Notes: a model not told the origin generated them from the sequence alone. Positions 34,315 through 42,523 are shown, numbered from the stretch's first letter. The stretch is DNA of 64,000 nucleotides from Halobellus captivus (GCF_003697845.1 NZ_RDQE01000011.1:24425-88424), one strand, 5' to 3'. Numbers and translations are program-made.

Positions 34315-34449
34315 ATGAAAGTCCAGTTCGAGTGCTCGTGTTCCGAGGAGATCTCCGAGTTCACTCGAGGACAGACGAGCCGGGGGGTTCACGTCGAGTG
34401 CGGCAACTGCGGGGCGATGTACGCGGTCACGATCACCGAACTCGAGTAA
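34315..34449 (+). CDS. zinc-ribbon microprotein
   Basis: A 44-residue protein: Met-Lys-Val-Gln-Phe-Glu-CSC..., then a polar loop, then HVECGNCGAMYAVTITELE and stop. The Cys-x-Cys (residues 7 and 9) and Cys-x-x-Cys (29 and 32) pairs are spaced for one zinc ribbon with two beta hairpins. It is too short for common ORF cut-offs, but the strong TATA box 22 bases upstream, the cysteine pattern and the codon use (G/C in third positions) support it as real. Similar single-finger microproteins are frequent and mostly uncharacterised in haloarchaea. It ends just before the convergent histidine-kinase gene. Confidence 0.8.
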   Translation: MKVQFECSCSEEISEFTRGQTSRGVHVECGNCGAMYAVTITELE

Positions 34450-34463
34450 CGTGCGGCGCGGAC

Positions 34464-35375
34464 TCATCTATCCGACGGCCGATCCGCCGACTGGAACCGG
34501 AGCAGCACGGTCGTTCCGTCCTCGGTCGCGTCGAACTGTACGGTACCGCCCTGGAGCTCGCACATCCACTTGACGAGCCACAGCCCGATGCTGCTGGCGT
34601 GTGAGAGGGGCGTCTCCTCCTCGGCCCGAAGCACCGCCCGCTCCTCGGCGGGGATCCCGGGTCCGTTGTCGTGAACCTCGAGGCGAGTCGTCGTCCCGTT
34701 CGTCTCGACGCGCGCGCGAACCCGTCGACTCGGATCGTCGTTGTGGGCGAGCGCGTTCTCGAACACCTCCCGGACGGGATAGCTCACCGACTCGTCGGCG
34801 CGTATCCACGCACGCTCCGGGAGATCGAGCGAGAACTCCGCGTCCGTCCGTCCGTCGTCCAGCTCCTCGACCGCCTCGTTGACGACCGTCGCGAGGTCGA
34901 CATGCTCCTCGACGGGGCCGGGAGAGGCGTCCTCGATGACCCGGAGCTTCTCGCTTATCTCGACCATGTCCTCGGTGGTCTCGCGGATCGTCTCGAGACA
35001 CTCGCGGCTGCGCTCGTCGTCCAGCCGACGTTCGAGCAGGTCGGCGTATCCCTGGACGACGTTGAGGTCGTTCCGGACGTTGTGTCTGAACACGCGACTC
35101 AACACCTGGAGTTGCTGGTTCGTCGTCTCCAGTTCCTCGCGGGCGGTAACGACCCGACGGGAGCGATGGCTCACCGCCCCGTAGAGGAACACCGAGGACG
35201 CCCCGACGACCGCCAGACCACTCGCGATCCGAGCGGGTGAGAGCGGGCTCGCGGAGGCGACGATCGTCCCGACGGCGACGTCGAACGCGACCACGCACGC
35301 ACCGCCGAGGAGGAGGTACAGACCCGCGACGGCGCGGGGCGACCGTTCGAACAGCCGATCCGGATCTGATCTCAT
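34464..35375 (-). CDS. membrane sensor histidine kinase
   Basis: A 303-residue kinase. Two hydrophobic helices (residues ~16-38 and ~50-68) anchor it with almost no extracellular loop. A coiled segment leads to the H-box RVFRHNVRNDLNVVQGYADL with His98 as phospho-acceptor, then N-box FENALAHNDDPS, G1 HDNGPGIPAEE and G2 IGLWLVKWMCE, completing an HATPase domain. The sequence type is the haloarchaeal HisKA family. No response regulator or sensory domain is adjacent, so input and output are unknown. AT-rich boxes (GATATACG and TATATAAAT on the minus strand) directly precede the ATG at 35375. Confidence 0.9.
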   Translation of the reverse strand: MRSDPDRLFERSPRAVAGLYLLLGGACVVAFDVAVGTIVASASPLSPARIASGLAVVGASSVFLYGAVSHRSRRVVTAREELETTNQQLQVLSRVFRHNVRNDLNVVQGYADLLERRLDDERSRECLETIRETTEDMVEISEKLRVIEDASPGPVEEHVDLATVVNEAVEELDDGRTDAEFSLDLPERAWIRADESVSYPVREVFENALAHNDDPSRRVRARVETNGTTTRLEVHDNGPGIPAEERAVLRAEEETPLSHASSIGLWLVKWMCELQGGTVQFDATEDGTTVLLRFQSADRPSDR

Positions 35376-35529
35376 TTATATATCACTTAACCCCAGCGTA
35401 TATCGTCCGTAACTAACGGCTCGATCCGACGTGTATTAAGTCTTCACGGTGGTGGAACGAGACCGGAGAACGGCGGACCGGGCGCCTATGTACCGACCCA
35501 CGGATCCCGCGGATCGACGTGGAAACCGA

Positions 35530-35757
35530 CTACCACTCCACACACTCGGAACAGAGGAGGTTCCCGTCGGCGTGCCAGCGTCGCGTGACCGTCGTCCCAC
35601 AGCGGTCGCAGTCGGCGCCGTCCGTCGACCACGTCGACGTCGACTCGGCGGGATCGACGTCGGTGGGGATGCTCTCGTCCGGGTTGGTCTCGGCTTCCCC
35701 GTTCCCCTCACCTCCCCCGGCCGACGCGAAGTCGTCGAGCGATCGGTCCTCGGGCAT
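35530..35757 (-). CDS. small protein with C-terminal zinc ribbon
   Basis: A 75-residue protein with an acidic disordered N-terminal half (residues 1-45) and a C-terminal zinc ribbon formed by two CxxC pairs (DCDRCGTT... and LCSECVEW). This matches a small haloarchaeal family linked to lysS. Its ATG follows the lysS stop without a gap (35757/35758), so it is the last gene of the pyrH-lysS operon. Function unknown; a link to tRNA or translation is suggested only by position. Confidence 0.75.
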   Translation of the reverse strand: MPEDRSLDDFASAGGGEGNGEAETNPDESIPTDVDPAESTSTWSTDGADCDRCGTTVTRRWHADGNLLCSECVEW

Positions 35758-37542
35758 TCACGCCTCCCGTCGGAGCCTGGCGACGACGAACTCGCGTTCC
35801 AGCTCGCCGAGGAACTCGCCGAGCCGCGGGCCCTGGGTCTGGTCGAAGAAGAGCCGGTAGCCCGCCTCGAAGAAGTCGGCGACCTCGATCCCGTGATCGC
35901 GGGCGGTCTCGTACATCTCGGCCTGGATCGCCTCCCCGTCGTGACCCGCGGCGACGAAGTCCGCGAGAGCGTCGAGCGCTCCCGCCACGTCGTCGTCGAA
36001 CGCCACGTCCGGGAGGTCGGTCTGGAGCCGGTAGTTGTACTCGTTGTCGGTTCGCTCCGCCCACGTCCGGGCGCGCTCGACGCGGGAGAGCGCCTCCCGA
36101 ACCGCCCACTCGGGGGTGTCGTCGTCGACGTGGCCCTCGTCGCGTGCCAGCTGCTCGCGCAGGTCGGGGTCGTCGACCATGCCGAGAACGGCCGCGAACG
36201 TGTACGGGAACCGGACGCGGTCGGCGGGATCGGCGTCCGCTGGGCGGTCGACGCCCGTGGGGCGGGCGTCGTCGGCGTCGGTTGACCGATCGGCGGCGGA
36301 CGGACCGTCGACCTTCCGGCCCATCACGAACGGATACGCGCGCTCGGCGAAGCGAGTCAGTTCCTCGTCGTCGACCTCGCCGAAGTACGCCCGCTCGAAC
36401 CGGTCGAAGCGGTCGACGAGCAGGTCGATCCGTTCGGGGTCGAGGTCGCGGGCCTTCTTCGGATGGAGCGCGAAGAAGTACCGGACCACCTCGGGCTCGA
36501 GTATCTCGAGCAGTTCCGGCACGGTGACGACGTTGCCGGCCGACGAGGAGAGCGCCTCGCCGCCCAGCGTGAACCACTCGTACACCATCGGCACCGGCGG
36601 CTCGATCCCGAAGACGTTCCGGGCGAGGTCGACCCCGGAGGGCCACGAGCCCTCCGCGTGGTCCTTGCCGAACGGCTCGAAGTCGACGTCGAGGGCGTCC
36701 CACTGGGCTGGCCACTCGAGTCTCCACGGCAGTTTCCCCTCACGGAACGTGGCGACCCCCTCGTGGCCGCAGCCCTCGATGACGTCGTCGCCGACCTCGA
36801 GGTCCGTACACGCGTACTCGACCGTTCCAGCCTCCAGATCGATCGCGGTCACCGTCTCCGTGACCTTCCCGCACTCCGCACAGACCGGATTGAACGGGAC
36901 GTACTCGTCGTCGACCTTGTCCTGGTACTTCCCGAGCGTCTCGCGGACGCCCTCGAGGTCCGAGAGGACGGTCCGGACCGCGTCGTCGAAGGTCCCGTCG
37001 GCGTACAGTTCGGTGTTCGAGACCATCTCGACGGGGACGCCGAGCCGCTCTGCGTCGGCCTCGAGCAGTGCCGCGAAGTGTGCCGCGTACGACTCGCGCT
37101 CGCCGAAGGGGTCGGGGATGGACGTGTACGGCTTCCCCAGGTTGCGGCCGAGCGCGCCCGCGTCCACGTCGCCGAGCCCGACGATCTCGCCGTCGGCGTT
37201 CGCCAGCTTCCGCGGGAGCTTCCGGAGCGGGTCCCTGTCGTCGGAGGTGAACAGCTGTCTGACCTCGTGGCCGCGATCGCGGAGCACCTCGGCGACGAAG
37301 TAGCCGCGCATGACCTCGTTGACGTTGCCGACGTGGGCGACCCCCGACGGGGAGACGCCCCCCTTGATCACGATCGGATCGTCGGGGTCGCGCGCCTCGA
37401 TCTCGTCGGCGACGACGTCCGCCCAGAACGCGTGGAACTCGTCGCCGTGGTCGCCGGTCGCCTGCGACGAGAGGACGTGCGGGGAGTCGTCGCGTCGTGA
37501 GGGGTCGTCGCGTTCGCCGTCCGCGGAGGCGTCGTCGGTCAT
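35758..37542 (-). CDS. lysS: lysyl-tRNA synthetase, class I
   Basis: A 594-residue class I LysRS, the archaeal type that charges tRNA-Lys without the class II core. The HIGH-like motif is GGVSPSGVAHVGNVNE and the KMSKS-like motif is GEALSSSAGN. A cysteine-rich zinc insert (CAECGKV... and CTDLEVGDDVIEGCGHEG) and the C-terminal anticodon-binding helical part are present. Acidic inserts lengthen it beyond the usual ~530. ATG 37542 overlaps the pyrH stop (ATGA), and an upstream in-frame ATG at 37557 is less likely. Confidence 0.95.
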   Translation of the reverse strand: MTDDASADGERDDPSRRDDSPHVLSSQATGDHGDEFHAFWADVVADEIEARDPDDPIVIKGGVSPSGVAHVGNVNEVMRGYFVAEVLRDRGHEVRQLFTSDDRDPLRKLPRKLANADGEIVGLGDVDAGALGRNLGKPYTSIPDPFGERESYAAHFAALLEADAERLGVPVEMVSNTELYADGTFDDAVRTVLSDLEGVRETLGKYQDKVDDEYVPFNPVCAECGKVTETVTAIDLEAGTVEYACTDLEVGDDVIEGCGHEGVATFREGKLPWRLEWPAQWDALDVDFEPFGKDHAEGSWPSGVDLARNVFGIEPPVPMVYEWFTLGGEALSSSAGNVVTVPELLEILEPEVVRYFFALHPKKARDLDPERIDLLVDRFDRFERAYFGEVDDEELTRFAERAYPFVMGRKVDGPSAADRSTDADDARPTGVDRPADADPADRVRFPYTFAAVLGMVDDPDLREQLARDEGHVDDDTPEWAVREALSRVERARTWAERTDNEYNYRLQTDLPDVAFDDDVAGALDALADFVAAGHDGEAIQAEMYETARDHGIEVADFFEAGYRLFFDQTQGPRLGEFLGELEREFVVARLRREA

Positions 37543-38258
37543 CGCTCCTCCGTCCACCTCGCCGGCTCGGTGCTCCCTTCGGGGATCACGTTCGTTCCCG
37601 TGTGGGTCCCGCGGAGGGCCGCGTCGACGACGGCGTCGGGGTCGGTACCGTCGAGGACGATCGACCGGATCCCGGCGCGGTCGATCAGCTTCGCCGCGAG
37701 CAGATCGACGGGAGCGGACGAGCCCGCGTCACGGCTCATCGGGAGCACCACGTCGACCAACTCGGCGGGCGAGAGCGACTCGAAGCGGGTCGCGTCGTCG
37801 TGGCGGTTGGGGTCGACGTCGTAGACGCCGTCGGCGCTCGTCGCGAACACGAGCAGGTCGGCGTCGACCGACTCTGCGAGCGCGACCGCGACCGCGTCGG
37901 TCGTCTGTCCGGGCGACATCCCTCCCATCACGGGGACCTCGCCGCGGCGGAACGCGGTCGTCGCCTCGTCGTACCCCCTCGCTGGCGCGGGTGCGGCCGC
38001 CTCGTCGAGCGCGGCGATCAGGAGGCGGGCGTTGAGCCGCGTGGTACCGATCCCGAGCTCGTCGAGCTCGACCTCGTCGCCGCCGAGCTCCCGCGCGGTC
38101 GTGATGTACTCGCGGGCGACGCCGCCGCCGCCGACGACGAGACCGATCTCACATCCCTCCGCCGTCAGCCGCTCGACCGCGTCGGCGTAGGCGGCGACAC
38201 GTTCGGGATCGAGCTCCGGCGCGAGCACGCTCCCGCCGATGGAAACGACGACTCTCAT
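37539..38258 (-). CDS. pyrH: uridylate (UMP) kinase
   Basis: A 239-residue amino-acid-kinase-fold enzyme that phosphorylates UMP to UDP. The archaeal PyrH signature is visible: MRVVVSIGGSVL, LVVGGGGVAREYI, GIGTTRLNARLLIAAL, GGMSPGQTTDAVAVALAE and FATSADGVYDVDP. It opens the operon pyrH-lysS-zinc ribbon. A TATA-like CCTTAAGCC (minus strand, ~38283-38291) lies ~25 bases before the ATG, divergent from the carboxyltransferase promoter. Confidence 0.94.
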   Translation of the reverse strand: MRVVVSIGGSVLAPELDPERVAAYADAVERLTAEGCEIGLVVGGGGVAREYITTARELGGDEVELDELGIGTTRLNARLLIAALDEAAAPAPARGYDEATTAFRRGEVPVMGGMSPGQTTDAVAVALAESVDADLLVFATSADGVYDVDPNRHDDATRFESLSPAELVDVVLPMSRDAGSSAPVDLLAAKLIDRAGIRSIVLDGTDPDAVVDAALRGTHTGTNVIPEGSTEPARWTEER

Positions 38259-38375
38259 TGCGGCGAGGTAGCCGTGTCGCCGGCTTAAGGATTGTCAAGC
38301 GGGGACGGCGACGAAGGCCGATAGTGGGATACTCCCATGGCAAACAGTTTTGGAGCGTCCGGGAGTCCCGCCACC

Positions 38376-40232
38376 ATGAAGGTCCACGTCGGGTCGACGG
38401 CGACGCCCGAGGAGGCGGAGGCGATCGCCCGGTCGCTCGCGGCGCACCTCGGGGTCGCCGTCGACGTCCACGTCGGGGACGACGACGCTCCCGCGGCGAG
38501 CGCCGACCCCCCGGAAACGACCTACCCGCTCGAGGACGACCTCGGCCCCACCGACCGCGAGCGCGACCTGTGGGCGGAGATCGAGGACGTTCGCCGGGGC
38601 GGTCCCGCGAAGTACCGCGACCGGCTCGCGGAGCAGGGGAAGCTGTTCGTGCGCGACCGGCTCGACCTCTGGTTCGGCGGCGAGGGAGGGACCCGCGGCG
38701 CGGGCGACGCGAGCGCGTCCGACGGAAACCCCGCCGGGATCCGCTTCGAGGACGGGACGTTCGCCGCCTTCGACGAGTGGCATCCGAACGCGCCCGGGCG
38801 GGGCGGGGACGGCGAGGACGACGGAGGAGGTTCCGAGGGCGCTGACGGGGGAGACGGCGACGACACCGACGATGCCGACCGCCTCCCGGCGGACGGCCTC
38901 CTGACGGGGGGTGCCGAGTTCGAGGGTCGCGACGTCCACTTCATGGCCAACGACTTCACCGTGAAGGCGGGGTCGATGGCGGCGAGGGGCGTCGAGAAGT
39001 TCCTCCGGATGCAACAGCGTGCGCTGAAGACGGGCAACCCCGTGCTCTACCTGATGGACTCCTCGGGGGGACGGATCGACCAGCAGTCCGGCTTCTTCGC
39101 CAACCGCGAGGGGATCGGGAAGTACTACTACAACCACTCGATGCTCTCGGGGGCGGTCCCGCAGGTCTGCGTGCTCTACGGTCCCTGCATCGCCGGGGCG
39201 GCCTACACCCCCGTCTTCGCCGACTTCACCGTGATGGTCGAGGGGGCGTCCGCGATGGCGATCGCCTCGCCGCGGATGGTCGAGATGGTCACCGGCGAGG
39301 ACATCGACCTGGAGGCGTTGGGCGGGCCGCGGGTCCACGCCGAGGAGTCCGGTTCCGCGGATCTCGTCGCCGAGGACGAGGAACACGCCCGCGAACTCGT
39401 CGCCGACCTGATCGGCTACCTTCCGGACCGGGCCGGCGAGAAGCCGCCGCGCGCGGAGACGAAGCCGCCGAAGTACTCGCCGGACGGGATCGACGGGCTG
39501 ATCCCCGAGTCGCCGACCCGCCCGTACGACGTGCGAGACCTCCTCGACCGGATCGCGGACGCCGAGTCCGTCTTCGAGCTGAAGGAGGGGTACGGTCCCG
39601 AGATCGTCACCGCGTTCTGTCGGATCGACGGGCGGCCCGTCGGCGTCGTCGCCAACCAGCCGACGGAGCGGTCGGGGGCGATCTTCCCGGACGCCGCGGA
39701 GAAGGCCGCGGAGTTCGTCTGGACGTGTGACGCCTACGAGATCCCCCTGCTCTATCTCTGTGACACGCCCGGGTTCATGGCCGGGAGCCAGGTGGAGAGG
39801 GACGGCATTCTGGAGAAGGGGAAGAAGCTGATATACGCGACCTCCTCCGCGACGGTGCCGAAACAGACCGTCGTCGTCCGGAAGGCGTACGGCGCGGGCA
39901 TCTACGCGATGGGCGGGCCCGCCTACGACCCCGAGAGCACGGTCGGGCTCCCCTCCGGCGAGATCGCGATCATGGGGCCGGAGGCCGCGATCAACGCGGT
40001 CTACGCCCGGAAGCTCGCCGAGATCGACGACGACGAGGAGCGGGCCGAAGCGGAAAAGCGCCTCCGCGAGGAGTACCGCGAGGAGATCGATATCCACCGG
40101 ATGGCGAGCGAGGTCGTCATCGACGAGATCGTCCCGCCCTCGGACCTCCGCGCCCAGTTGGCCGCCCGGTTCGACTTCTACGAGGACGTGAGCAAGGACC
40201 TCCCCGAGAAGAAACACGGGACGGTGTTGTGA
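38376..40232 (+). CDS. acyl-CoA carboxylase, carboxyltransferase subunit
   Basis: A 618-residue biotin-dependent carboxyltransferase (PccB/MccB type) that moves CO2 from biotin to acyl-CoA. The family core is clear: FMANDFTVKAGSMAARGVEK, LYLMDSSGGRIDQQSGFF, GPCIAGAAYTPVFADFTVMV (first oxyanion hole), then LYLCDTPGFMAGSQVERDGI and VRKAYGAGIYAMGGPAYDP (second domain). The N-terminal ~160 residues are an unusual acidic extension containing a Gly/Asp/Glu linker, longer than typical PccB (~520). ATG 38376 is favoured over 38337 because a CAGTTTTGG box lies ~25 bases upstream. Biotin for the partner subunit could come through the BioY transporter at 16.6 kb. Confidence 0.9.
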   Translation: MKVHVGSTATPEEAEAIARSLAAHLGVAVDVHVGDDDAPAASADPPETTYPLEDDLGPTDRERDLWAEIEDVRRGGPAKYRDRLAEQGKLFVRDRLDLWFGGEGGTRGAGDASASDGNPAGIRFEDGTFAAFDEWHPNAPGRGGDGEDDGGGSEGADGGDGDDTDDADRLPADGLLTGGAEFEGRDVHFMANDFTVKAGSMAARGVEKFLRMQQRALKTGNPVLYLMDSSGGRIDQQSGFFANREGIGKYYYNHSMLSGAVPQVCVLYGPCIAGAAYTPVFADFTVMVEGASAMAIASPRMVEMVTGEDIDLEALGGPRVHAEESGSADLVAEDEEHARELVADLIGYLPDRAGEKPPRAETKPPKYSPDGIDGLIPESPTRPYDVRDLLDRIADAESVFELKEGYGPEIVTAFCRIDGRPVGVVANQPTERSGAIFPDAAEKAAEFVWTCDAYEIPLLYLCDTPGFMAGSQVERDGILEKGKKLIYATSSATVPKQTVVVRKAYGAGIYAMGGPAYDPESTVGLPSGEIAIMGPEAAINAVYARKLAEIDDDEERAEAEKRLREEYREEIDIHRMASEVVIDEIVPPSDLRAQLAARFDFYEDVSKDLPEKKHGTVL

Positions 40233-40272
40233 CTCGCTAACATTTTGGGATCTCGAGCCCCCATAGGGACCC

Positions 40273-40902
40273 ATGGGTGGAGAAGAAACTGATGATGACG
40301 GCGGCGAGTGGAGCGACGAACTCCGGGAGGAGTACCGAAACGCGTTCGTCGAAGCGTCGAGGGAAGAACTTCAGGACGTGATGATCGTCCTCTCGGATGG
40401 ATCGTTAGAAGGGAGTGAACTCGTGGAGAGATATCCGATCTCAGCGGACGATCGGGGGGAGAGTCGTTCGAGAACGGACCTGAAAGATCGAATAGCTCGA
40501 GAGCTGGGAGAGTATCACGATACTAAACGGGAGCGAGAAACCGTTCGGGAACGCGAGAATCAGTTCGTCGGATCGCTCAGACTCCTCGAACAAGCGTTTG
40601 ACGAAATCGAAGGGTCGGATAGTGATGACGGGACCGTATCCACCCAGGAGGCTGCCTACGCGACGCAGCTCTGTTCCCAGCGGCTCACGATGTTGCGCTC
40701 GTCCGTCGCCGCTAGTGTGGGGAGTAGGCTCAAGAACCTGTTCGGCTGGCTCAAAGGGATCATCTCGTCGGTGTCGGCGAAGCTGTGGAACCTGGTCTCC
40801 TCGCACACCAATCTCGAAGAGTGGAGCGTCAGCGGGGGAACCGGCGTCTCGATGTTCGGACTCCAGAGCAACGCCGAGATGTCGTTGACGTTCGGACCGT
40901 GA
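40273..40902 (+). CDS. hypothetical acidic protein
   Basis: A 209-residue protein that I do not recognise. Residues ~14-100 form a charged helical region (EELQDVMIVLSDGSLEGSEL, then repeated Arg-Glu-Arg), which could be a death-like or effector-adaptor helix bundle, and residues ~140-180 contain an amphipathic segment (SRLKNLFGWLKGIISSVSAK) that could touch a membrane. The C-terminus is beta-like (GTGVSMFGLQSNAEMSLTFG). Codon use is a little less GC-biased than the neighbours. A CTAACATTTTGGG box ~30 bases upstream supports ATG 40273. Confidence 0.55.
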   Translation: MGGEETDDDGGEWSDELREEYRNAFVEASREELQDVMIVLSDGSLEGSELVERYPISADDRGESRSRTDLKDRIARELGEYHDTKRERETVRERENQFVGSLRLLEQAFDEIEGSDSDDGTVSTQEAAYATQLCSQRLTMLRSSVAASVGSRLKNLFGWLKGIISSVSAKLWNLVSSHTNLEEWSVSGGTGVSMFGLQSNAEMSLTFGP

Positions 40903-40940
40903 TCTCCCGGCCGGGCCGGCGGGAACGTCCGTCGATGGTG

Positions 40941-40950
40941 GTTTTATACG
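40941..40950 (+). promoter_or_regulatory. TATA-type promoter of the redoxin gene
   Basis: GTTTTATACG ends 22 bases before the ATG at 40973, consistent with a leaderless mRNA. Confidence 0.6.
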
Positions 40951-40972
40951 ACGTCCGCGAGTCGAACGTCTC

Positions 40973-41500
40973 ATGATCGACGTCGGCGTCAAAGCCCCCG
41001 ACTTCGCCGCGCCGGCGGTCGCGGACGGCCGGGCGACCGAACTCGCGTTGTACCGGCTCGTGCAGTCGCACCGCGCGGTCGTTCTGTCGTTCGCGCCGGC
41101 GAGCTTCGTCCCGACGAGCACGGCGGCGTTCGCCGCGGTCCGCGACGCCGGCTGGCACGACCGCGAGGACCTGGCCGTCGTCGCGCTCACCGGTGACTCG
41201 CTGTATTCGGGATTCGCCTACGTCGACCGCTTCGACCTCCCGTTCCCGGTCGTCTCGGACTTCCACGGCGGGATCGCCGACTCGTACGACCTGCTCGCCG
41301 ACTCGTGGGAAGGCCACTCACACGTTCCGCGCCGCGCGACCCTCGTCCTCGACGGCGACTGGCGGGTCCGGTTCGCCGAGGCGACGACCGACGCGCTCGA
41401 TCGACCCGCGCCCGCGCCGGTCGAGAACGCGACCGCGACGCTGCGCGACCTGGGGGTCGACGTCGACCGTCCCCGGGTGAACTACGACGGGCCGTGGTGA
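40973..41500 (+). CDS. peroxiredoxin-like protein lacking the peroxidatic cysteine
   Basis: A 175-residue AhpC/TSA-fold protein (GVKAPDFAAPAVADGR at the start, LAVVALTGDSLYSGFAYVDR, and FPVVSDFHGGIADSYDLLAD later). In ordinary peroxiredoxins the F-x-P-x-x-F/N-T-x-x-C motif carries the peroxidatic Cys; here the same region reads FAPASFVPTST, with Ser49 at that place, and there is no cysteine anywhere in the protein. It therefore cannot use cysteine chemistry as a peroxidase. A paralogue role (binding or regulatory) is possible. Promoter TATA box at 40941. Confidence 0.8.
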   Translation: MIDVGVKAPDFAAPAVADGRATELALYRLVQSHRAVVLSFAPASFVPTSTAAFAAVRDAGWHDREDLAVVALTGDSLYSGFAYVDRFDLPFPVVSDFHGGIADSYDLLADSWEGHSHVPRRATLVLDGDWRVRFAEATTDALDRPAPAPVENATATLRDLGVDVDRPRVNYDGPW

Positions 41501-41567
41501 CGCGATCGACGGCCGAGCGATGATGACGACCAGTCGACGGCGAACTCGATCCGGCGCGCGCCTACGA

Positions 41568-41672
41568 GCGGGCTCGCAGCCCGCGAGTCAGCCCGCGCGA
41601 GGGAGGTCGAGGGGACCCGCCAGCGGTTTCGGCGGGTCACCGAGGCCGAGGCTGGGGAGGCGTGAGGTGCGG
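41568..41672 (+). repeat. two-hairpin dispersed element, copy D
   Basis: Hairpin 1 at 41568-41584 (GCGGGCT-CGC-AGCCCGC); core GCGAGGGAG at 41597-41605; hairpin 2 (GACCCGCC 41614-41621 pairing with GGCGGGTC 41631-41638); constant tail GAGGCTGGGGAGGCGTGAGG from 41648. Stem 2 nearly equals that of copy C, but hairpin 1 differs. Confidence 0.85.
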
Positions 41673-41710
41673 GGCAGTCACGGAGGTAGATTCACTTCAA
41701 TTCGGGAAAC

Positions 41711-41807
41711 GCACCGGCCGAGACTCCCGCGAGTGAAACGAGCGGGAGTCAGGCCGGTGGACTTTCGAGCGCAGCGAGAAAGTGCACCGGCCGAGATTTG
41801 AACTCGG
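41711..41807 (-). repeat. partial duplications of the tRNA-Gly 3' end
   Basis: The 25 bases 41783-41807 (TGCACCGGCCGAGATTTG... on the plus strand) are identical to the 3' end of the tRNA-Gly gene at 41895-41919. A third, shorter copy (GCACCGGCCGAGA) starts at 41711 and sits in a hairpin with GCCGGTG. Each lacks the rest of a tRNA. They are best read as leftovers of integrations that used the tRNA 3' end as attachment site. Confidence 0.75.
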
Positions 41808-41894
41808 AATCAGACGTGCTCGCTCACTCCGTTCGCTGCGCGCGACTGATAGCGTTCAAATCACTCGATGATTTCTCTCACTTCGTTCGAGAAA

Positions 41895-41965
41895 TGCACC
41901 GGCCGAGATTTGAACTCGGGTTGCAACCATGGCAAGGTTGCGTGATACCACTACACTACCGGTGC
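41895..41965 (-). tRNA. tRNA-Gly (GCC anticodon)
   Basis: On the minus strand the 5' half begins GCACCGGTAGTGTAGTGG and the acceptor ends pair (GCACCGG with CCGGTGC, discriminator A). The D arm contains GTAGTGTAGTGGTATCAC; the anticodon arm is CAACC-TTGCCAT-GGTTG with anticodon GCC; the T arm has GTTCAAATC. No intron and no encoded CCA. Length 71. A TATA-like GTTTAAGTG lies about 35 bases upstream (minus strand). The 3' end is duplicated downstream. Confidence 0.95.
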
Positions 41966-42008
41966 GTGCTTCGCAACGAACACTCCGCCGGTGGGACACT
42001 TAAACTTG

Positions 42009-42350
42009 TCACATTCGTGGCTCCGTGAGAGCGACCGTCACTGACTCGGTCGAGAGGTCGTACAGGTTCATCTCCCGTCCCTTCTTCGAGTACCGAACCC
42101 CGACCGGCGTGAGGAGATCGACGCGCTGGAGTCGGCGCAAGTGGTACGTGACCGCCTGAAGCGAGACGTCGAGTTCGTCGGCGATCTCGGAGGGCGTCGA
42201 CGGCGACTCGCGGACGACGGCGATCACCTCACGAGCGGTCTCCGAGGCGAGAACCTCGAGGAGCCCGTCGGATCGATCGAGCGGGACCGTTCGTCGATCC
42301 CGGTCGAGATCGGACTCGCTCGGCGGCGGAGAGAGCCGTTCGAGCGTCAT
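42009..42350 (-). CDS. winged-helix (ArsR-type) regulator
   Basis: A 113-residue protein with a winged helix in the middle: LLEVLASETAREVIAVVRES, then TPSEIADELDVSLQAVTYHL as helix-turn-helix, then VDLLTPVGVRYSKKGREMNL as wing. It looks like the DNA-binding half of longer haloarchaeal ArsR-like proteins. The short C-terminus ends 44 bases before the 5' end of the tRNA-Gly gene. No cysteine metal site. The ATG at 42350 is divergent from the HFX_2341-type gene across a 247-base gap holding a 16-base palindrome. Confidence 0.8.
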   Translation of the reverse strand: MTLERLSPPPSESDLDRDRRTVPLDRSDGLLEVLASETAREVIAVVRESPSTPSEIADELDVSLQAVTYHLRRLQRVDLLTPVGVRYSKKGREMNLYDLSTESVTVALTEPRM

Positions 42351-42523
42351 CGTCGACCGTCCGTGAGCGTTCGATCGAAGGACGATACGCCTCGATCGAG
42401 GACGTGGAGGTCATCGGCGGGGGAGGAGACGCCGTCGGGGAGGGACCACTCGACCGCGAGACCGTTCACTCTCGTTGAAACGAGCATCGGCTCTCGGAAG
42501 GGACGGGACGCGGGTGGATAGGT

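Noticed and set aside
41783..41807. A second tRNA-Gly gene
   Set aside because: Only the T arm and acceptor 3' half are present, so it is a duplicated tRNA end and cannot fold as a tRNA.
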